Shown piece after piece: positions 10,247 through 22,725 of a stretch of 64,000 nt of DNA (within the stretch, counting starts at the first letter, position 1; every line of letters begins with the position of its first letter). The notes under the pieces are model-generated. The model had not been told where the DNA came from. It did no database searches and saw nothing but the letters and a program-made list of their open reading frames with translations. The position numbers and the translations under genes are program-made. The stretch lies in NCBI RefSeq assembly GCF_041146395.1, contig NC_090999.1, positions 65,787,001 through 65,851,000 of the forward strand, given 5' to 3'. The stretch comes from Eulemur rufifrons (lineage: Eukaryota; Chordata; Mammalia; Primates; Lemuridae).

Positions 10247-13200
10247 CTAATAAGAAAAAAAGGAAAAAGACAAATGGAGAGTAACTACACAATAAACATG
10301 ATTGCACAAGTCTGAGATTTAAACCAAATATTTAGATGTTTTTGTTATTTACTTATTTTTAAGTTTTTTATTTTTCATTATTATAAACAAATACATAATA
10401 GTTATATATATTTAATGCCCTGCTTTTAAAAAACCCTAGCATTTAGAAAGTATATCCATGCATGTACCACTAGTATTTAATGATGCTTTGCCACAGGTTT
10501 GCTGCCAGGTCCCTCCTTCAAACACCTTCCAGGTGAAATTATTACATAGGAGAGCTCAAGAGCTTCAATGAAGGAGAGTAAATGTGAAAAAGACATGGTA
10601 GCAACAGAATTAAAGTGCAACTATGTAAAAAGAAGCAATGTAGACATAGATCTAGCTTCCTGAACCTTTCTCTATCCAAAATAATTCTCTATCACACTAA
10701 CGGTAGAGGCCAACCCATCTGTTATGAGTTATATTGAGACGGAAGGACTCAGTGGGTAACGTGAAACCAGGAGAATGTCACGCAGTCACTAAGCGCTGCA
10801 GTCAAAGCTCTCTCTGGACCCGTTACTTTACGAAAGGCAGTCTGTCTTTTGGCCTTGCAGACATGCTACCAGCAGAAATCTTCAACACGGTGCCCCAGGC
10901 TTGCTCCCTCTATCCCTTTCCTCGTATTTATGACTAGGCAAATACATAAAATGCAAAAGAGAAATTATTTACCATTTTTTAAAATGAGTTAGGCCCAAAA
11001 ACGCATATTTCCCTAGTTCTTTTCAAACACTTAAATATCCTACTATGTTGAACAGAAAGCCAGTGTTGTACTGTTAGTCTAATTTACATTCTTAATAAAA
11101 TGTCACAAATCTGTATTTTACTTTGGAGTGTGAATACCCCTAGGGTCCTGGTAAGTGAAGGCCATTTTTGTAGAATTGTCAATTTATTCAGTGGTAAGCA
11201 AATTAAAATAGTATTTTAACATTAAAACAAATAGCATTATTTGTTTGTGGATCTGGGAATTGTCTGGTTCTTGGCACTATGTGCTCCTGCCACAGAATGC
11301 AAAATTCCCTTGACTTTTTGGAGGAAAAATTGACATTTCAAAGCAATATTGGGCAGGTGACAGAAGCTTCAGGATGCCTCCTGGGGGGGGGGGGACACAT
11401 ATATTCTTAACTGGGCTAAAATCTTGCAGTTAAGTCCTCTCCAAATGGTTTTATATAATCTTGCCAGTTTTGAATTGCTATATGACAGATGCCTAGTAAG
11501 AAATGTGAGAAAAGTGATGCAGTGAGCAAACTTAGTGTCCTCATTAATATTTTTATTCATGCGAGTTAGACTGTGTGTAGGTTTAATTTTCTGAGTGTAA
11601 CTGAGACAGCGATAGTATGCTGATGCTGATGTACAACTGCCCTCCTGGTGTCTTAGCTGTAAAAGGAACACGGCTAGCCAAGCAGCGAAGCTGTCCTTCC
11701 TAGACACGGGTTGTCTTGACTCCACACCAGAGGGAGCCTCAGGGTAAAAAGAGGTCCCAGGGGATAAGCATGCATCAACAAAATGGCTAGCTAAACCAAT
11801 CCTGAAACTCGGGCTTAATTTATTATATATTTATCCCACTTTCTTGAAATCACACCTTCAGTATTTTATTAATATTAATAATTTCCTTAGGGAAAAATAC
11901 CAAATTGGCCAACAATTGTATTGCTATTAAAGAGACTATACTGGCATTTTAACAGAAAGCATTTCACTATTTTTAAGAAAGATTGTTAGTTTTCTACAGT
12001 TGGCTCTTAATGCAGTGATGGACACAAATTTTAAACAGTTTGGGTAACTCATAAACACAAGCGACAAAAGTGTTCTCATTATATAAAAATTAGAAATATT
12101 GTCATTAAGTAAGAATTATTCAAAGGCGATCATTTAGGTTTTGTAGTTTCGGTTTTCTTATGAGGCAACTTAAGTTCTGTATTTTTGGTAATTTTTCTGA
12201 AAATTCATGCTTTCTCACCATTTTTTAAAAATTTGCTATATTTATATAAGACTTAATTTTTGTTAAAAATTGCTTTTAGTTACATAAATTAAGCAAACAA
12301 TCACAAAGCACTAGAAACAGGACACATATATAGGAAGGCATTGAGGCAGATCTAGCAACCATCCTTAGATCAGTAACCTTAAAAAAACCTTTTAAATACA
12401 GAATTAACTAACTAATTAAGTTGGCAAAATAGTACCAGCCTTGAATCCGTGGGGAAAAGTTTGGCATTATTTTTTAGTCTCCCCACCTGATTATGTCATA
12501 TATAACAAGTATATATCACTATTATAAAAAAGAGGAATTCAAAATCCACAAGAGAATGAGAGCACTACACTGGTGGTTGTTATTTGAGGGGGCCGACTTT
12601 CAGAAGACTCTTAAGGAGAAGTGATTTGTAGTTGGAGAGGTGAACCCCCTCAGCAGCAGAGCCAGCCAGTGGCAGTCCTGGGGGCCCAGCTGTTGACAAC
12701 CTACCAACCTGACGGTAGCTACTTTTCAAGTCTCCCCCTCAGATCTCTAAAATCATATACTACCTCAGGTGAGAGAGAAAACAGCATGGTTTCTTGGGTT
12801 CCTGTTAGTTAAGAGATGATAACCAGCATTATGGTTTCAGGCTGTATCATTCCCCAAAAAGTATAGCTTTCCCACTACTGTTAAGAAGTGACATGTTTTA
12901 AATCTAAAATGTTTTCTACTCTGGAAATGAGCAGGGCTAAACAGCATAGTTTAACTTTGTGTACTGTGAGATACTACTAACAGAAAAAAAAAATTCATAC
13001 AGCCCAGATTCCATTTTTCATTCTACATTCTAGTTATTTTGCACATTTGTTCATTTTCAAAGATATGCAGTCAGATCTGTTTGCCCCATCACTCTCAATT
13101 TTTCCAGGCTCTTGCAACTTAATTACTTTCTTCTTACAGAAGCCTTTTATCCTGTAAAAAAAGCTAGAATTATGTGTGCAAGTTATAATTTCTGTGATAA

Positions 13201-13777
13201 CCAGTTACAAAAACGTCCCCAGCTCAGCATTTAGCAACTTGTTGTCATAACAAGAAAAACATTACAACCAGTACTAAAGTAACATGATATTTTTACTATT
13301 CTCTCCTCTGAAAATTAATTTTAAGGCAGAACTTTATTTAAATACAAATCAATCTATCTCTGCTTTGTATTATTAAGTGCAGTGGTTCAAGCACTTTGTC
13401 AGTAATAAACTGTCCCTTTGGGGGGCCCAAGTGAGTGACTGTGCATTGATAGACTGTCAGCTTTGAACAGTCAGATCCCTGAAATCTTCCACAATCAAAT
13501 GCTTGCCTGGCCCTGGAACAAAGGACAGGCTTCTCTATACTTACAGGCCAACGAATGCAGCTCAGAGCAGGGGGAGGCAAAACCTGCGCATGCAGACAAG
13601 GGTGGACTTCGGAAGCCTTGGGAAAGGCCACTTAATGGCAGCCTTTCAATTGCAGGGGTGGCTCTAGGATTCTATATCTGGAACTTCTTACTTTTCTGAT
13701 TTGCAAATTATGGGAAAAGAATTTGTAAACTTTCTAAAATGAAACAGCTGTCTCCATTGGCAGACATATGAACTTAC
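10247..13777 (-). other. ELL2: ELL2 intron 9
   Basis: This 3531-bp intron shows few recognisable repeats. A run of twelve G sits at 11383-11394. Two segments (10730-10940 and 13390-13680) are richer in GC than their surroundings and carry short open frames on one or both strands, but no domain, promoter or splice pattern supports a gene there. I see no full-length transposon. Confidence 0.75.
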
Positions 13778-13841
13778 ATCAAATAATCTGGGAGTTCAAT
13801 TGTTGAAGGTTCTGTGGAGGCAATGCAACCTTCTTTAACTC
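13778..13841 (-). CDS. ELL2: ELL2 exon 9, start of OCEL domain
   Basis: A 64-base exon begins with the last two bases of a glycine codon started in exon 8 and ends with the first two of an isoleucine codon finished in exon 10. It encodes VKEGCIASTEPSTIELPDYL. The segment ELPDYLI leads into the folded occludin-homology domain and is characteristic of ELL family proteins. The acceptor has a polypyrimidine tract of twelve T's before 'gtag' on the minus strand. The donor is the strong TGAT|gtaagt. Confidence 0.97.
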
Positions 13842-16526
13842 CTACAAAAAAAAAAAATAATTCAAAGCGTTCATCAACCAGTAAGGTTATCAAATGCCTA
13901 TAATTCTAAAATAGATTAGAAACATCTGGAACACTTTTCCTCAAATTCTATTCTCCCACCTCAATAAGCAACAGTGAGCAAGGAATACAATTGAACACGA
14001 ACAATAGAGGCCCTATGACCAGCGCCAGCAGAACCGAGGCCAGGCATTTAAAGCACCCTGGCTACTGCAGTGTCTGCACAATAAAGGAATTCCATCTTAA
14101 CCCAAGGTCAATCTTCTATTCTTTCAACAACAGTTGTGGCATCTGCCCAGCAATTCAAAGATTGTGGTGGCAGATGCAGCCAGACAATGGGAGATACAAA
14201 TTTTACATCAACATCTACTTTTCATGAGATTCAAACAAGGCAGATGAGACAATAAGTCAGGTAGCAGACTCCTTTGGCCACTGTATTTTTATTGCCTCTC
14301 TTTTTTGTATGCAGAGGGTGGAAGTGGGTAGGAAGTTTTCCCATCGGTTTAGATTAAGGTAATTTAAAATACGGTATTTTTGAATGTTGCTTTATATTCC
14401 TCTAATCTCTAGCTCTCATAACACTAAATAGAACTTTTTTCCCCTTGGGACCAAAAAAAGTGCCAGTCACAGGCTGTATTATAAAAGTGTATAAATTCCT
14501 CAGTATTCCATTTGCTTACATGTACCATTCCCAGAGGCTATGTTTAGACTTTTTATTAGGATAATTTTTAATCACTCAAAGCAGAGTTAAACTGATAACT
14601 CAAACCTTAACCATGTCTGCTGACAAACACATAATACAAAAGTGAATATCTGATAATTTGTCAGTTTACTATTAAATACTTTAAAGGACAAAGTACACTA
14701 AACAAATTATACAGACTCTCTGGGCACACTGTTCACCTACATACGTTTGATTCAGGCTTGGGCAAAAGCAAGCTTTTTACAACAGCCTGAGTCCTGAAGG
14801 AAAAGGTATCCAGTACAAGTCATCTGGCTTCCCCTCTGCCACAGACACCAGATAAGTGCCAAAAGATGTAGGAGATGTGGGTCTGGATCTGTCTGTCCTC
14901 AGTTTGTAATAGTCCCAATTGGCTCTGAAAGGTACTATCTTCAGTAAAGGACTCAAGGAGAGTAGGTCTGCTTCTTCGGGTCTCCAGCTCTCAGAACACT
15001 CAAATCTCTGCTGTAGGTCTCAACACACTGGAATCCAGTCCTCCTAACACTAGCCTCTGACTAAGCATCACCAGTTGAGGGTGGGAAGTTTGGACAGTGA
15101 GGTATACCCACTGGCTTATTAACTCCGAACATGGAGTTTTACTTCTTCCTTCATGTCTTTTCCTGACCTGACAAACTGAACTATAAGAGTGTTGAAGGGA
15201 AAAGGCTTACAACTACCCCTTAGGCCATTATATAGTATTACACTGATTGAAATATTTCAACAGATATGCTTTGACATGCAATATACCCCATCCAGGTCAA
15301 TAAATGCACTGTGTCATATTATTCTACAACTCCTTCTTTGGAAGTACCACTAAAAGAAAATAATCAGAGTTTTTCTTGTATGGCAAAAATGGTCAGTTAA
15401 ATCTAAGGATTATAAACTTTCAGTGTTATGGGCAAAATACAGAAAGATAATACCCTTACAACTCTGTTCATTAAAGTGACTTTTCTAAAGTATTTTTCTG
15501 GGGAATTTTGGCTTTGTTATTCTGGGTTAAAAATTGGCAGCAATCTCAAATGATGAACTTGGATCTTCTATGTGCTGGCATGCAAGATCTTAAGTTTCAG
15601 AGGACAACTTAAAAAAAAAAAAAGGAAAATCTAATTTTGTCATAGTTTTTAATGATCAGGACACCTCAGGTAAGCAGCTTTTCTACTGATTAGCTTTTCT
15701 TTAGAGATAAAGCATTATTTTAAGCTTCTTTGGGTCTCTAGTTGGATTTTAAGCACCCTAAAGCCTGAAATGGTAAATTTTACAAATAATAATTGATGTT
15801 AGTTCACTGAAATAGGACTTTTAAAATTGAAAAAAAAAAAAAAACAACAAAAACTATAAGATCTATTAAACTAATAATAGCTAATGGCCTTGTAAAAGAC
15901 AAATTGCTTTCACTCCAAATGAAGATGATGTTATGGATCTGCAAATGTAATTGTACCTTGCCTGTTTTATAAAAAAGTTGACATTTCCCCTGTGCTAATA
16001 TTAATTAAAGCAGGGGTGACCCTGTTTCTTTGGGAAAGAAGGAAATGAATATTTTTATTGCTAATTGTGTATCTGGTTAAATCAGTTCAAAAATGGCATA
16101 TAATAGGTCATGTTGAGGTTGTACAACATCATAACAGATACAGAAAAAAAGCACCGAAGTCTACCTTCCAAAAGGGAGTCTCTAGAGGATGACAGGGTCA
16201 ATTTCAAATGCCATTTATTAATAAATATAGAAACCACGTTTAATAGCTGGCCAAAAGGAAACTGAAAATGACTGTTGTAAAATGAAAAAACATCTGCTCA
16301 AAAGCACAATCCTAAGATATAAATAATCTTAGTAATTAATAGTAATAAACTTAATAATTAAATAGATGGTCATTTGCTAGAAAAGCATTATTAAAAAAAA
16401 TAAAAAAGCATTACTAATTATAAACCATATAATCTCAAACTCATGATAATATGCTTTACCAGGCTCTTCCAGTTCATCTAGCACATGTAAGTTAGTTTTT
16501 TTTTTTTTTTTACAAAAGTGAAATAC
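13842..16526 (-). other. ELL2: ELL2 intron 8
   Basis: This 2685-bp intron is A/T-rich, with homopolymer A runs near 15612, 15831 and 16393. I recognise no intact transposon. The 78-codon open frame at 13991-14227 is antisense and featureless. The donor end reads gtattt followed within 20 bases by an A-rich run. Confidence 0.75.
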
Positions 16527-17094
16527 CTTCACTGGAATTCAGACTGGAGTTACTTAGGTTGGCAATTTCCTCTTCTTTCTTAAGGTCTTCCTCCTTTTCT
16601 TCAACAGTCTCAATGTCGTGCTTTTTTATTTGGTCCTTATCCTTGTGTTTTTTAGACTTCTTTTTGGACTTTTTGTGAGACACTGAATGGTTTTCTTCCA
16701 TAGGTTTTGGACACTTTAGAACCGAACCAGGGGGTAAGGTTTCCGGAGAAGTCCTAGAGGTATATTTGTCTTGCTGGTCCTCATAGATGCTACCATTTTG
16801 ACTAAAACTGTCAACAGGTAGGTCTTGAGTCCCCCGGCCTTCTGGAGTGCTAGGGGAATTGGAGTTAGAATTTACAATCTGGGGAGGATGTGAGACGGGC
16901 AGGTGGGTTGAAGGCAGCGGCGGAGGGGTGGGGATGGCGGCAGCTGCCGGGGGCGGCGGGAGGCCTGCAGCAGATTTTTCATTGGTGGGATTCAAATGAC
17001 CATTTAGTGTTGGCGGTACTCTGTTCGTCAAATGAGATATTCGGGCTTTTTTATTCATTAAAGGATCAATAAAATCTGAATCCAAAGGCCGTTT
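16527..17094 (-). CDS. ELL2: ELL2 exon 8, proline-rich and lysine-rich linker
   Basis: This is the largest coding exon, 568 bases: 189 codons plus one base of a split glycine codon (visible residues 270-458). It starts KRPLDSDFIDPLMNKKARIS and then has a proline/alanine block (GLPPPPAAAAIPTPPPLPS). An S/N-rich stretch follows, then a lysine-rich block (SHKKSKKKSKKHKDKDQIKK) that looks like a nuclear localisation or nucleic-acid-contacting segment, and a glutamate-rich tail. In ELL proteins this region is a disordered linker between the N-terminal ELL domain, which acts on RNA polymerase II, and the C-terminal OCEL domain. An open frame exists past the donor but ends four codons into the intron. 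The antisense open frame at 16890-17072 is a shadow of this exon. Confidence 0.98.
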
Positions 17095-18782
17095 CTAGGG
17101 GAAGGAAAAGGAAAAAAGTGAGCCAGTTTGCACTGAAATTCAATAAATTCAATACATATGTAACTGGTTAAACAACTGAGTAACCTTACTGATACTTAAG
17201 TCTATTACCAGGGTTGTGTTAATCTTTCTCTATGCTTACGCAAAAAACCCCCAAAACCAAACTAAACCAAAACAACAAAAGACCACCCAAAAGTGAAATA
17301 AATTTTCATGTCTAAAGTCAAAAAGCAGAATCTGGCAAATGTATGTTTCCTGGAGTGTTTACTCAATTCTTTCTGATCATACAGCTTCACCCTAAGTTCC
17401 GAGAGACTACGCTGATTTTGGTGGATTATACCACTCAGGAGAGTATTAAACAGAGGCAGCTGCCCTCCACTGCTGGCCATGGTTGACCTAGTTATATTAA
17501 ATGAGAGGAGAAAGCAATTTGTCCCATTTGACTCTGTGAGAACCAACACAGCTAGGTAAAAAGGGCAATAAGCCTCCACTTATTTTAATCTCTAATGTGC
17601 TAAAATGCTCCAGTTACGAATACTGTCATTTATGACAGTTATGGCTGTCATTTATCATTTCATCTTTCTTAGAGTGGAACAGCCAGCACTTGTAGAGTAG
17701 TTTCTCTAAGTATCTCTATTACTGTTGAAATACTATTTAACGTTTTTACCCCTTACATATCTCTTCACCAGATTAGAAGATAAGTGTTAATAACTGGTCC
17801 ATTAAAATAATGTGTTAGTACTATAAAGAAAATTATGCTAATATTAGCCCAATCCAGCAACAACAAGAATAGTTGTTTATTAAAAGGGAAATTTAGACAG
17901 CCAAAAAGTATAAAGCATAAATTCAAATTTATGCTTAAATGTAATGCTGTACCTTGTATTTGACTTGAAAGAAAATAATCAATGCATTAATTTATTCTGG
18001 GGGTTTCTAACCTTTTCTGATGTGTGAACAGCCTTTTGCTCAGGGAATGCTTACTGTTTTCCACACATCATCTATGTTTCCCCAATTCTTGGGAGCAGGG
18101 TCCAGAGAGAGACAGGACATTATGTCAGCAGCACTGGGGTGGGAAGGGCTGTCCCACAGTCCACCCAAAGTACCCGGGAGGGACATTGAGAGAGTTTTGA
18201 GGCTGGCAAGTCAGCTGAGAGCCAGGCAGGCTTGAACTGTAGTCCTGCCCAGGACCTCCCACGTTTTTCTAGGACGGACTGAATCTTGGGGAAAACTCTA
18301 AACTGGAGAGGAATCTGATTTGGGACTATTCTGATAAGGATCCAATTGAAAAAACTTTAAGAAAATACATGAAAATGCTATCACTTTTCATTTACTTGCT
18401 TATTGCAAATCCATTTTTCCCCAAGAATATTTTTCTGGAACATTATTTCAGACAACATTAAATATGTTCAGTTTTCCAAATAATGTGAGAGTTATATGGG
18501 GCTGGATAAGTCTTCTAGTTAGTGACCATAGTGAAAAGTAAAAAATCTAAAACAAAATGTAAACTTTAAAAATGGAAGGCAAGGTACTCATTGAGTACTC
18601 TGACAAACACTGCCATGTAGTGGAAAGTGTTCTGGGCTAAGACCTAAATCCTAGGCTAAGCTTGGCTGTGAACTAGTTGTGTAGCTTTGGGCAGGCAAGC
18701 TTCACTTTATACATCAGAGGAACTGACTAGCTGGCCCCTGAGGTCTGTGTCAGGTCTATGATTCTATAACCTCATGAAATAC
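17095..18782 (-). other. ELL2: ELL2 intron 7
   Basis: This 1688-bp intron includes a MIR3-like SINE (18605-18770) that ends 12 bases from the exon 7 edge. Around 17620-17655 the motif 'ctgtcattta' occurs twice, once as part of the short inverted repeat ctgtcat-tt-atgacag. Open frames at 17262 and 18020 have no support as genes. Confidence 0.8.
18605..18770 (+). repeat. MIR3-like SINE abutting exon 7
   Basis: Recognisable blocks are 'gtggaaagtgttctgggcta', 'aactagttgtgtagctttgg', 'gggcaggcaagcttcac' and the tail 'cctgaggtctgtgtcagg ... tctatgattctat'. It is antisense to ELL2. Its 3' end lies 12 bases from the last base of exon 7 in transcript sense, so the donor of exon 7 is immediately beside repeat-derived sequence. 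Confidence 0.7.
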
Positions 18783-18870
18783 CTGGGGAGAAGATATAGC
18801 ATCTCTGTTAGAACATACTGGAGATTCTGAACGGCTGGTGCTGGCAGCATTCTGAGATGGATTTAGTTTT
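18783..18870 (-). CDS. ELL2: ELL2 exon 7
   Basis: This exon is 88 bases: the last base of a split arginine codon plus 29 codons (visible residues 241-269). It reads KLNPSQNAASTSRSESPVCS, then NRDAISSPQ, and joins in phase 0 to KRPLDS of exon 8. It is the serine-rich end of the N-terminal ELL domain and the start of the linker. The donor CCAG|gtattt departs from the consensus at positions +4 to +6. The upstream intron is only 151 bp. Confidence 0.97.
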
Positions 18871-19021
18871 CTGTAAAGGACACACATACTATGTGTTACG
18901 GAGAGAATTTAAAAATGTTCACCCTTGATTGTCTTTCCCACCTTAACACTAAGATAACAATGATTGAAATACTTGTCGACATCATTTTTAAAGGAAAAAA
19001 AAAAAAAGAAAAAGAACTTAC
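18871..19021 (-). other. ELL2: ELL2 intron 6, short with U-rich donor flank
   Basis: This intron is 151 bp. After the donor gtaagt, intron positions +9 to +27 are almost all T in transcript sense (T5 C T13, bases 18995-19013). U-rich sequence just downstream of a donor is the known binding context of TIA1-type splicing regulators. Regulation is inferred, not shown. Confidence 0.85.
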
Positions 19022-19146
19022 CTAGAGAGCACCAACTCCAATGACCGTCTGTCTATTTCACTGTATCCAGGCCAATCTCTCTGAAGCTCTTTAAAAACAT
19101 AATCTTTTAAGGTATAGGAGAGGTCCTTGGGATTTAGATTGGCTAC
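19022..19146 (-). CDS. ELL2: ELL2 exon 6, ELL domain
   Basis: A 125-base exon encodes 41 codons plus two bases of an arginine codon completed in exon 7. It reads VANLNPKDLSYTLKDYVFKE and LQRDWPGYSEIDRRSLELVL. This is the most conserved end of the N-terminal ELL domain. The DWPGYSEIDR segment is characteristic of the family, from insects to mammals. The domain stimulates RNA polymerase II by suppressing pausing. The acceptor is 'catgtaccag' and the donor CTAG|gtaagt, followed by a U-rich tract. Confidence 0.98.
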
Positions 19147-19472
19147 CTGGTACATGGTGTAAAAACAAAGCATTAGATATTTTGCTATCCCCTAACCTAA
19201 AACACGTGACCTTAAGGGTTTATACTGAAAATAACTACACCAATTGGCCCCAAAGGGATTGCTGGTTTTGTACATGCCAGATCTCAATAAAAGCCATTCA
19301 ACTTCATTTTGGGAATTAAAGTTTTATATACATGCCAAATGTTTTTTCCCTGAATGGCCATTGCATTTGGCCATTGGTAATGTTTTTAATCAAATAATAA
19401 GCCCACATTAGGAAAAAGAGGAAGATATTTTTTAAATCAATTTTTTCTGGTCAAAGGAATCCAAAATACTTA

Positions 19473-20031
19473 TGCAATAGTGCCTCCTTATCCTTAGGGG
19501 CTGGAGGGAATACGTTTCAAGACCCCCAGTTGATGCCTGAAACTGTGGCTAGTACCCAGCCCTATAATTATTTTTTCCTACATATACAGACCTACCTATG
19601 ATAGTTTAATTTATAAATTGGGCAAAGCAAGAGATTAACAACAATATATAATAAAATACAACAACTATAACAATGTGCCAACATCACTACTCTTGTGCTT
19701 TGGGGCCATTATGAAGTAAAATAAAAGTTATTTGAACATAAGCATTGCAATACCACAACAGTTGATCTGATAATTGAGATGGCTACTACATGACTAATGA
19801 GTGGGTAGCACATATACAGCGTGGATATGCTGGACAAAGGGATGATTCACGTCCAGGGCGGGACAAAGCAGGACAGCGTGAGATTTCATCATGCTACTCA
19901 GATCAGCATGCAATTTAAAACTCATCAATTATTTAGTTTTGAATTTTCCTATTAATATTTTTGGACAATGATTGACCTCAGGTAACCAGAACCCTAGAAA
20001 GCGAAACCATGGATAAGGGGGAACTACTGTA
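19473..20031 (+). mobile_element. Tigger-like (TcMar) DNA transposon, non-autonomous
   Basis: The left end reads 'agtgcctccttatcc' and the right end, read on the other strand, 'cagtagttcccccttatcc', giving matching terminal inverted repeats. Internal text includes 'acgtttcaagacccccagtt', 'gatgcctgaaactgtgg' and 'gcgaaaccatggataagggg', which are familiar from the MER2/Tigger group. A TA follows the right end, as expected for the TA target of this superfamily. There is no transposase open frame. Confidence 0.8.
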
Positions 20032-20829
20032 TTACAAATATCATTATTTACTTCTGGTCATTAACTTCATTACTTTCCAGTCACAATAAAAATCCTTTAT
20101 CACTTGCATTAAGTAGAAACCAAACAATGTCTGAATGTTGGGTTAAAACTTTCCTTTAGTCATCAACAGAAATTGTTATCACAAACTGTCAATTCTGATA
20201 ACCCTGTCTGTCCTTTTTTTGGACAACCTAGCTTGCTCCTTGTATATGCCAATTCTCCCAAAGAACCACTTATTCAAAGTCCTTGAAATTCCCAAAACCA
20301 ATAAATGGAAACATAAACCAAGGAACCCTCAAATTACTGTTATTAGTCAGACAGTTTATTCCCATGTGTAATCTTTTCTTATCCCTTAACTACAATTCCT
20401 AGAGTGTCTGGGCTTAGAAGCCATTAACTTCTCAAATGCATGGGTTCATGTGCCAAACCAAAAGTAATTTTCAAGGATAGGAGAAAGGTATTTCTGCCTG
20501 TCACTTCCTACTAGAATGGTCTTTTTAGTAACTTGACTTCTTTCTGTGTCTTTTTAAAGTAGTATTAAATATGATAGTTTATGCTTCTCTCACAGTTTAG
20601 CTGAACACTAATCTAATATTATTGTTATAAAGTAGAAAATAGTAGGCTTATCTTAAAATTCAAATTTGTGAATAAATTAACATAGGATACAACCTGATTT
20701 CTTGAAGTGGAATAAATGCAACAATCCTTCAATCTTCTATTGCCTTCAGCACTACGCATACTAACACCCCGCTTCCACAGCAATCCCTTCTCTAGGTTTG
20801 GGTAATAGGACATTCTCCTGGTTTCCTCC

Positions 20830-21872
20830 TCCTTTCTCAGGACCTTTGTTTACGTCTCCTTTGCTCACTGCTCTATATGCTCGAGTGCTCTTTTGTCCTG
20901 TTTTCTTCAATCTCCTCATTTCCTCCTAAGATGATTTCATTCATCTCTAGGACTTTCAATACCCAATCTATATGCTACTAATTCCTGTATTTATAACTCC
21001 AGCCCCAACTAGTCTCTGAACTCCAGACCCTTCCTTATATGTAATTACCCACTGACATCCATCTCCATTTGGATATATGTCTAACAGCATCTATTTCAGA
21101 CAGAATTCCTGACCCTCCTTTGCCCCTTTTACCTATTCTTCTTTTATTCCTCTCCTTCTCAGCCAATGGCCCAATATCCATTCAGTTGCTCAGGACACAC
21201 ACCTAGTCAGAATCACAGAATCCATTCTTTCCTTCACCCTCTCCCTATACCCAATCCACTGGCAAGTCTTAGCACAAAATAAACCATCTCCACTTTTCAT
21301 GCTAGGTCAAACCACCAACACTTCACGCCTGGATTTCTGTAGTAGGCTCTTTTCGGTAGTCTCTCTCCTCTACTCCTGCCTCCCAAGCCACTCTTGCCAT
21401 AGAAGTCTGAGTGAGCTTATTAAAAGTATAAATCAAATTATAGCATATCCTTGCTTAAAACTCTGTAATAATTTCCCATCTCACTCAAAATAAAATCTAA
21501 GCTTCTTGTCCATGCCAGCGACTCTCTAGTATTCAACTTCTGCTTCCCTCTTCGCTGTGTTCTGGTCTTTCATCTTGAACACACAAACCTTCTCTTCCTC
21601 CAGGCCTCCAGAAGTACTGACTGACCTTCTTATCTCTTCCTCATCATTTGAGCTAAAATGTAACTATCTGAGAAAGAGGTTTCCCAATCTCCCCACTCAA
21701 AGTAGCTGATCCTTCTCCCAGCTCCTCTGAACTCCCCACTCCACCTGAAATTGTCTCATGAATAAGCTCCATGAGGGCAGGGACTATCTATTGGGGTCAT
21801 TTTGGGATTCTAGCATTTAGAACAGGGTCTGGTACATTCTAATTTAATACACTGAATTGAATGAATGAATGT
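20830..21872 (+). repeat. L2 LINE 3' segment, about 1 kb
   Basis: The string of phrases follows the L2 ORF2 end and 3' UTR in order: 'catccatctccatttggat', 'cacttcacgcctggatttct', 'gcatatccttgcttaaaact', 'ccatgagggcagggactatc', 'agaacagggtctggtac' and the end 'gaatgaatgaatg'. It is the longest L2 copy in the window and has no intact frame. Confidence 0.8.
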
Positions 21873-22419
21873 TGAGCTTGAGCCAAATATCCAAATGTTA
21901 AGCTTGAGAAGAACATTATTTAGCTTTGTTGTTTTCCTGATTTTGAAAATTTATTTTTTTCAGGAAAACAGTCATTCCAAGAGAAATAAGTTTTATTACT
22001 ATACATCAGTTTGGTAATAAATAGTATTAAACTAAATTTTCTGGTGGATATTAAGCATTTTTAAATTTAAAACAATCTTTCAAATTTCAGTGGGAGCCAA
22101 CACCTTAGTTTATTTTAAAAACATACTATTTTGATGAATTAATAATGTTTACAGGGTGCCAAAAGCTATTGTATAATTAACAAATTAGCAAATATCTCTA
22201 TTGACATAGGCAATGCAGGATTGATTATTTTAGGTAACTTGTTTGCCAGCCAGCTTGTCTGGGACAGAATAACCAATTTTTGGATGATTTGTGTATCTTG
22301 CTGCTCTTTTTCTTTTACTTTCATGTCTACTTTTTCAGTTTCATTGGAGTACAGCCATTTTATTTTTCTTGTAAGCTGCTAGGAATGTTCAGAAAAGGGA
22401 ACTTATAATTGGTTTAAGT

Positions 22420-22515
22420 CAAAGTTCTGAACATGCCTCTGTTATCTTCCTTATGAGGATTAAATGAGACTGTGCCTGGTACATGGTACATGCTAAAAAA
22501 AATGGTAGATGTCAT
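22420..22515 (+). repeat. MIR SINE 3' fragment
   Basis: 'ttatgaggattaaatgagac', 'tgtgcctggtacatggtac' and 'atgctaaaaaaaatgg' correspond to the MIR 3' end in forward orientation. Confidence 0.55.
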
Positions 22516-22539
22516 TAGCCCTTCTGTGTTTTCACTAGG

Positions 22540-22725
22540 CCAACAGTTTCAGCCCATATCACAAATTAGAATCATTAGGGCCTTATACAATACTGGTGCC
22601 TTGGCCCCACCTTTAGATGCTTGGCTTTAGTTGTTTTGGGGTTGATTTGGGCACTGGTGTTTTTTAAAAGCTCCTTGGGGACTGTAACATGCAGCCAGGA
22701 GGAGATTATGCCTCTAGGTTCTATT
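22540..22725. mobile_element. MER5-like hAT remnant
   Basis: 'aaattagaatcattagggcc', 'ttggccccacctttagatgc', 'gggcactggtgttttttaaa' and 'agctccttggggactgtaac' followed by 'atgcagccagg' match the general order of the MER5 group of hAT-Charlie elements. The ends are degraded, so the subfamily is unsure. Confidence 0.6.

Noticed and set aside
16510..16526. Continuation of the exon 8 open frame to a stop at 16510
   Set aside because: The donor gtattt at 16521-16526 and the exact phase match to exon 9 (G|GA) show that splicing occurs before this stop. A retained-intron end is possible but has no support here.
16890..17072. Plus-strand open frame opposite exon 8
   Set aside because: It is the antisense shadow of the GC-rich proline/alanine codons in ELL2 exon 8.
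17605..17660. Doubled 'ctgtcattta' motif with a small inverted repeat
   Set aside because: The stems are only 7 bases, too short to argue for a functional element.
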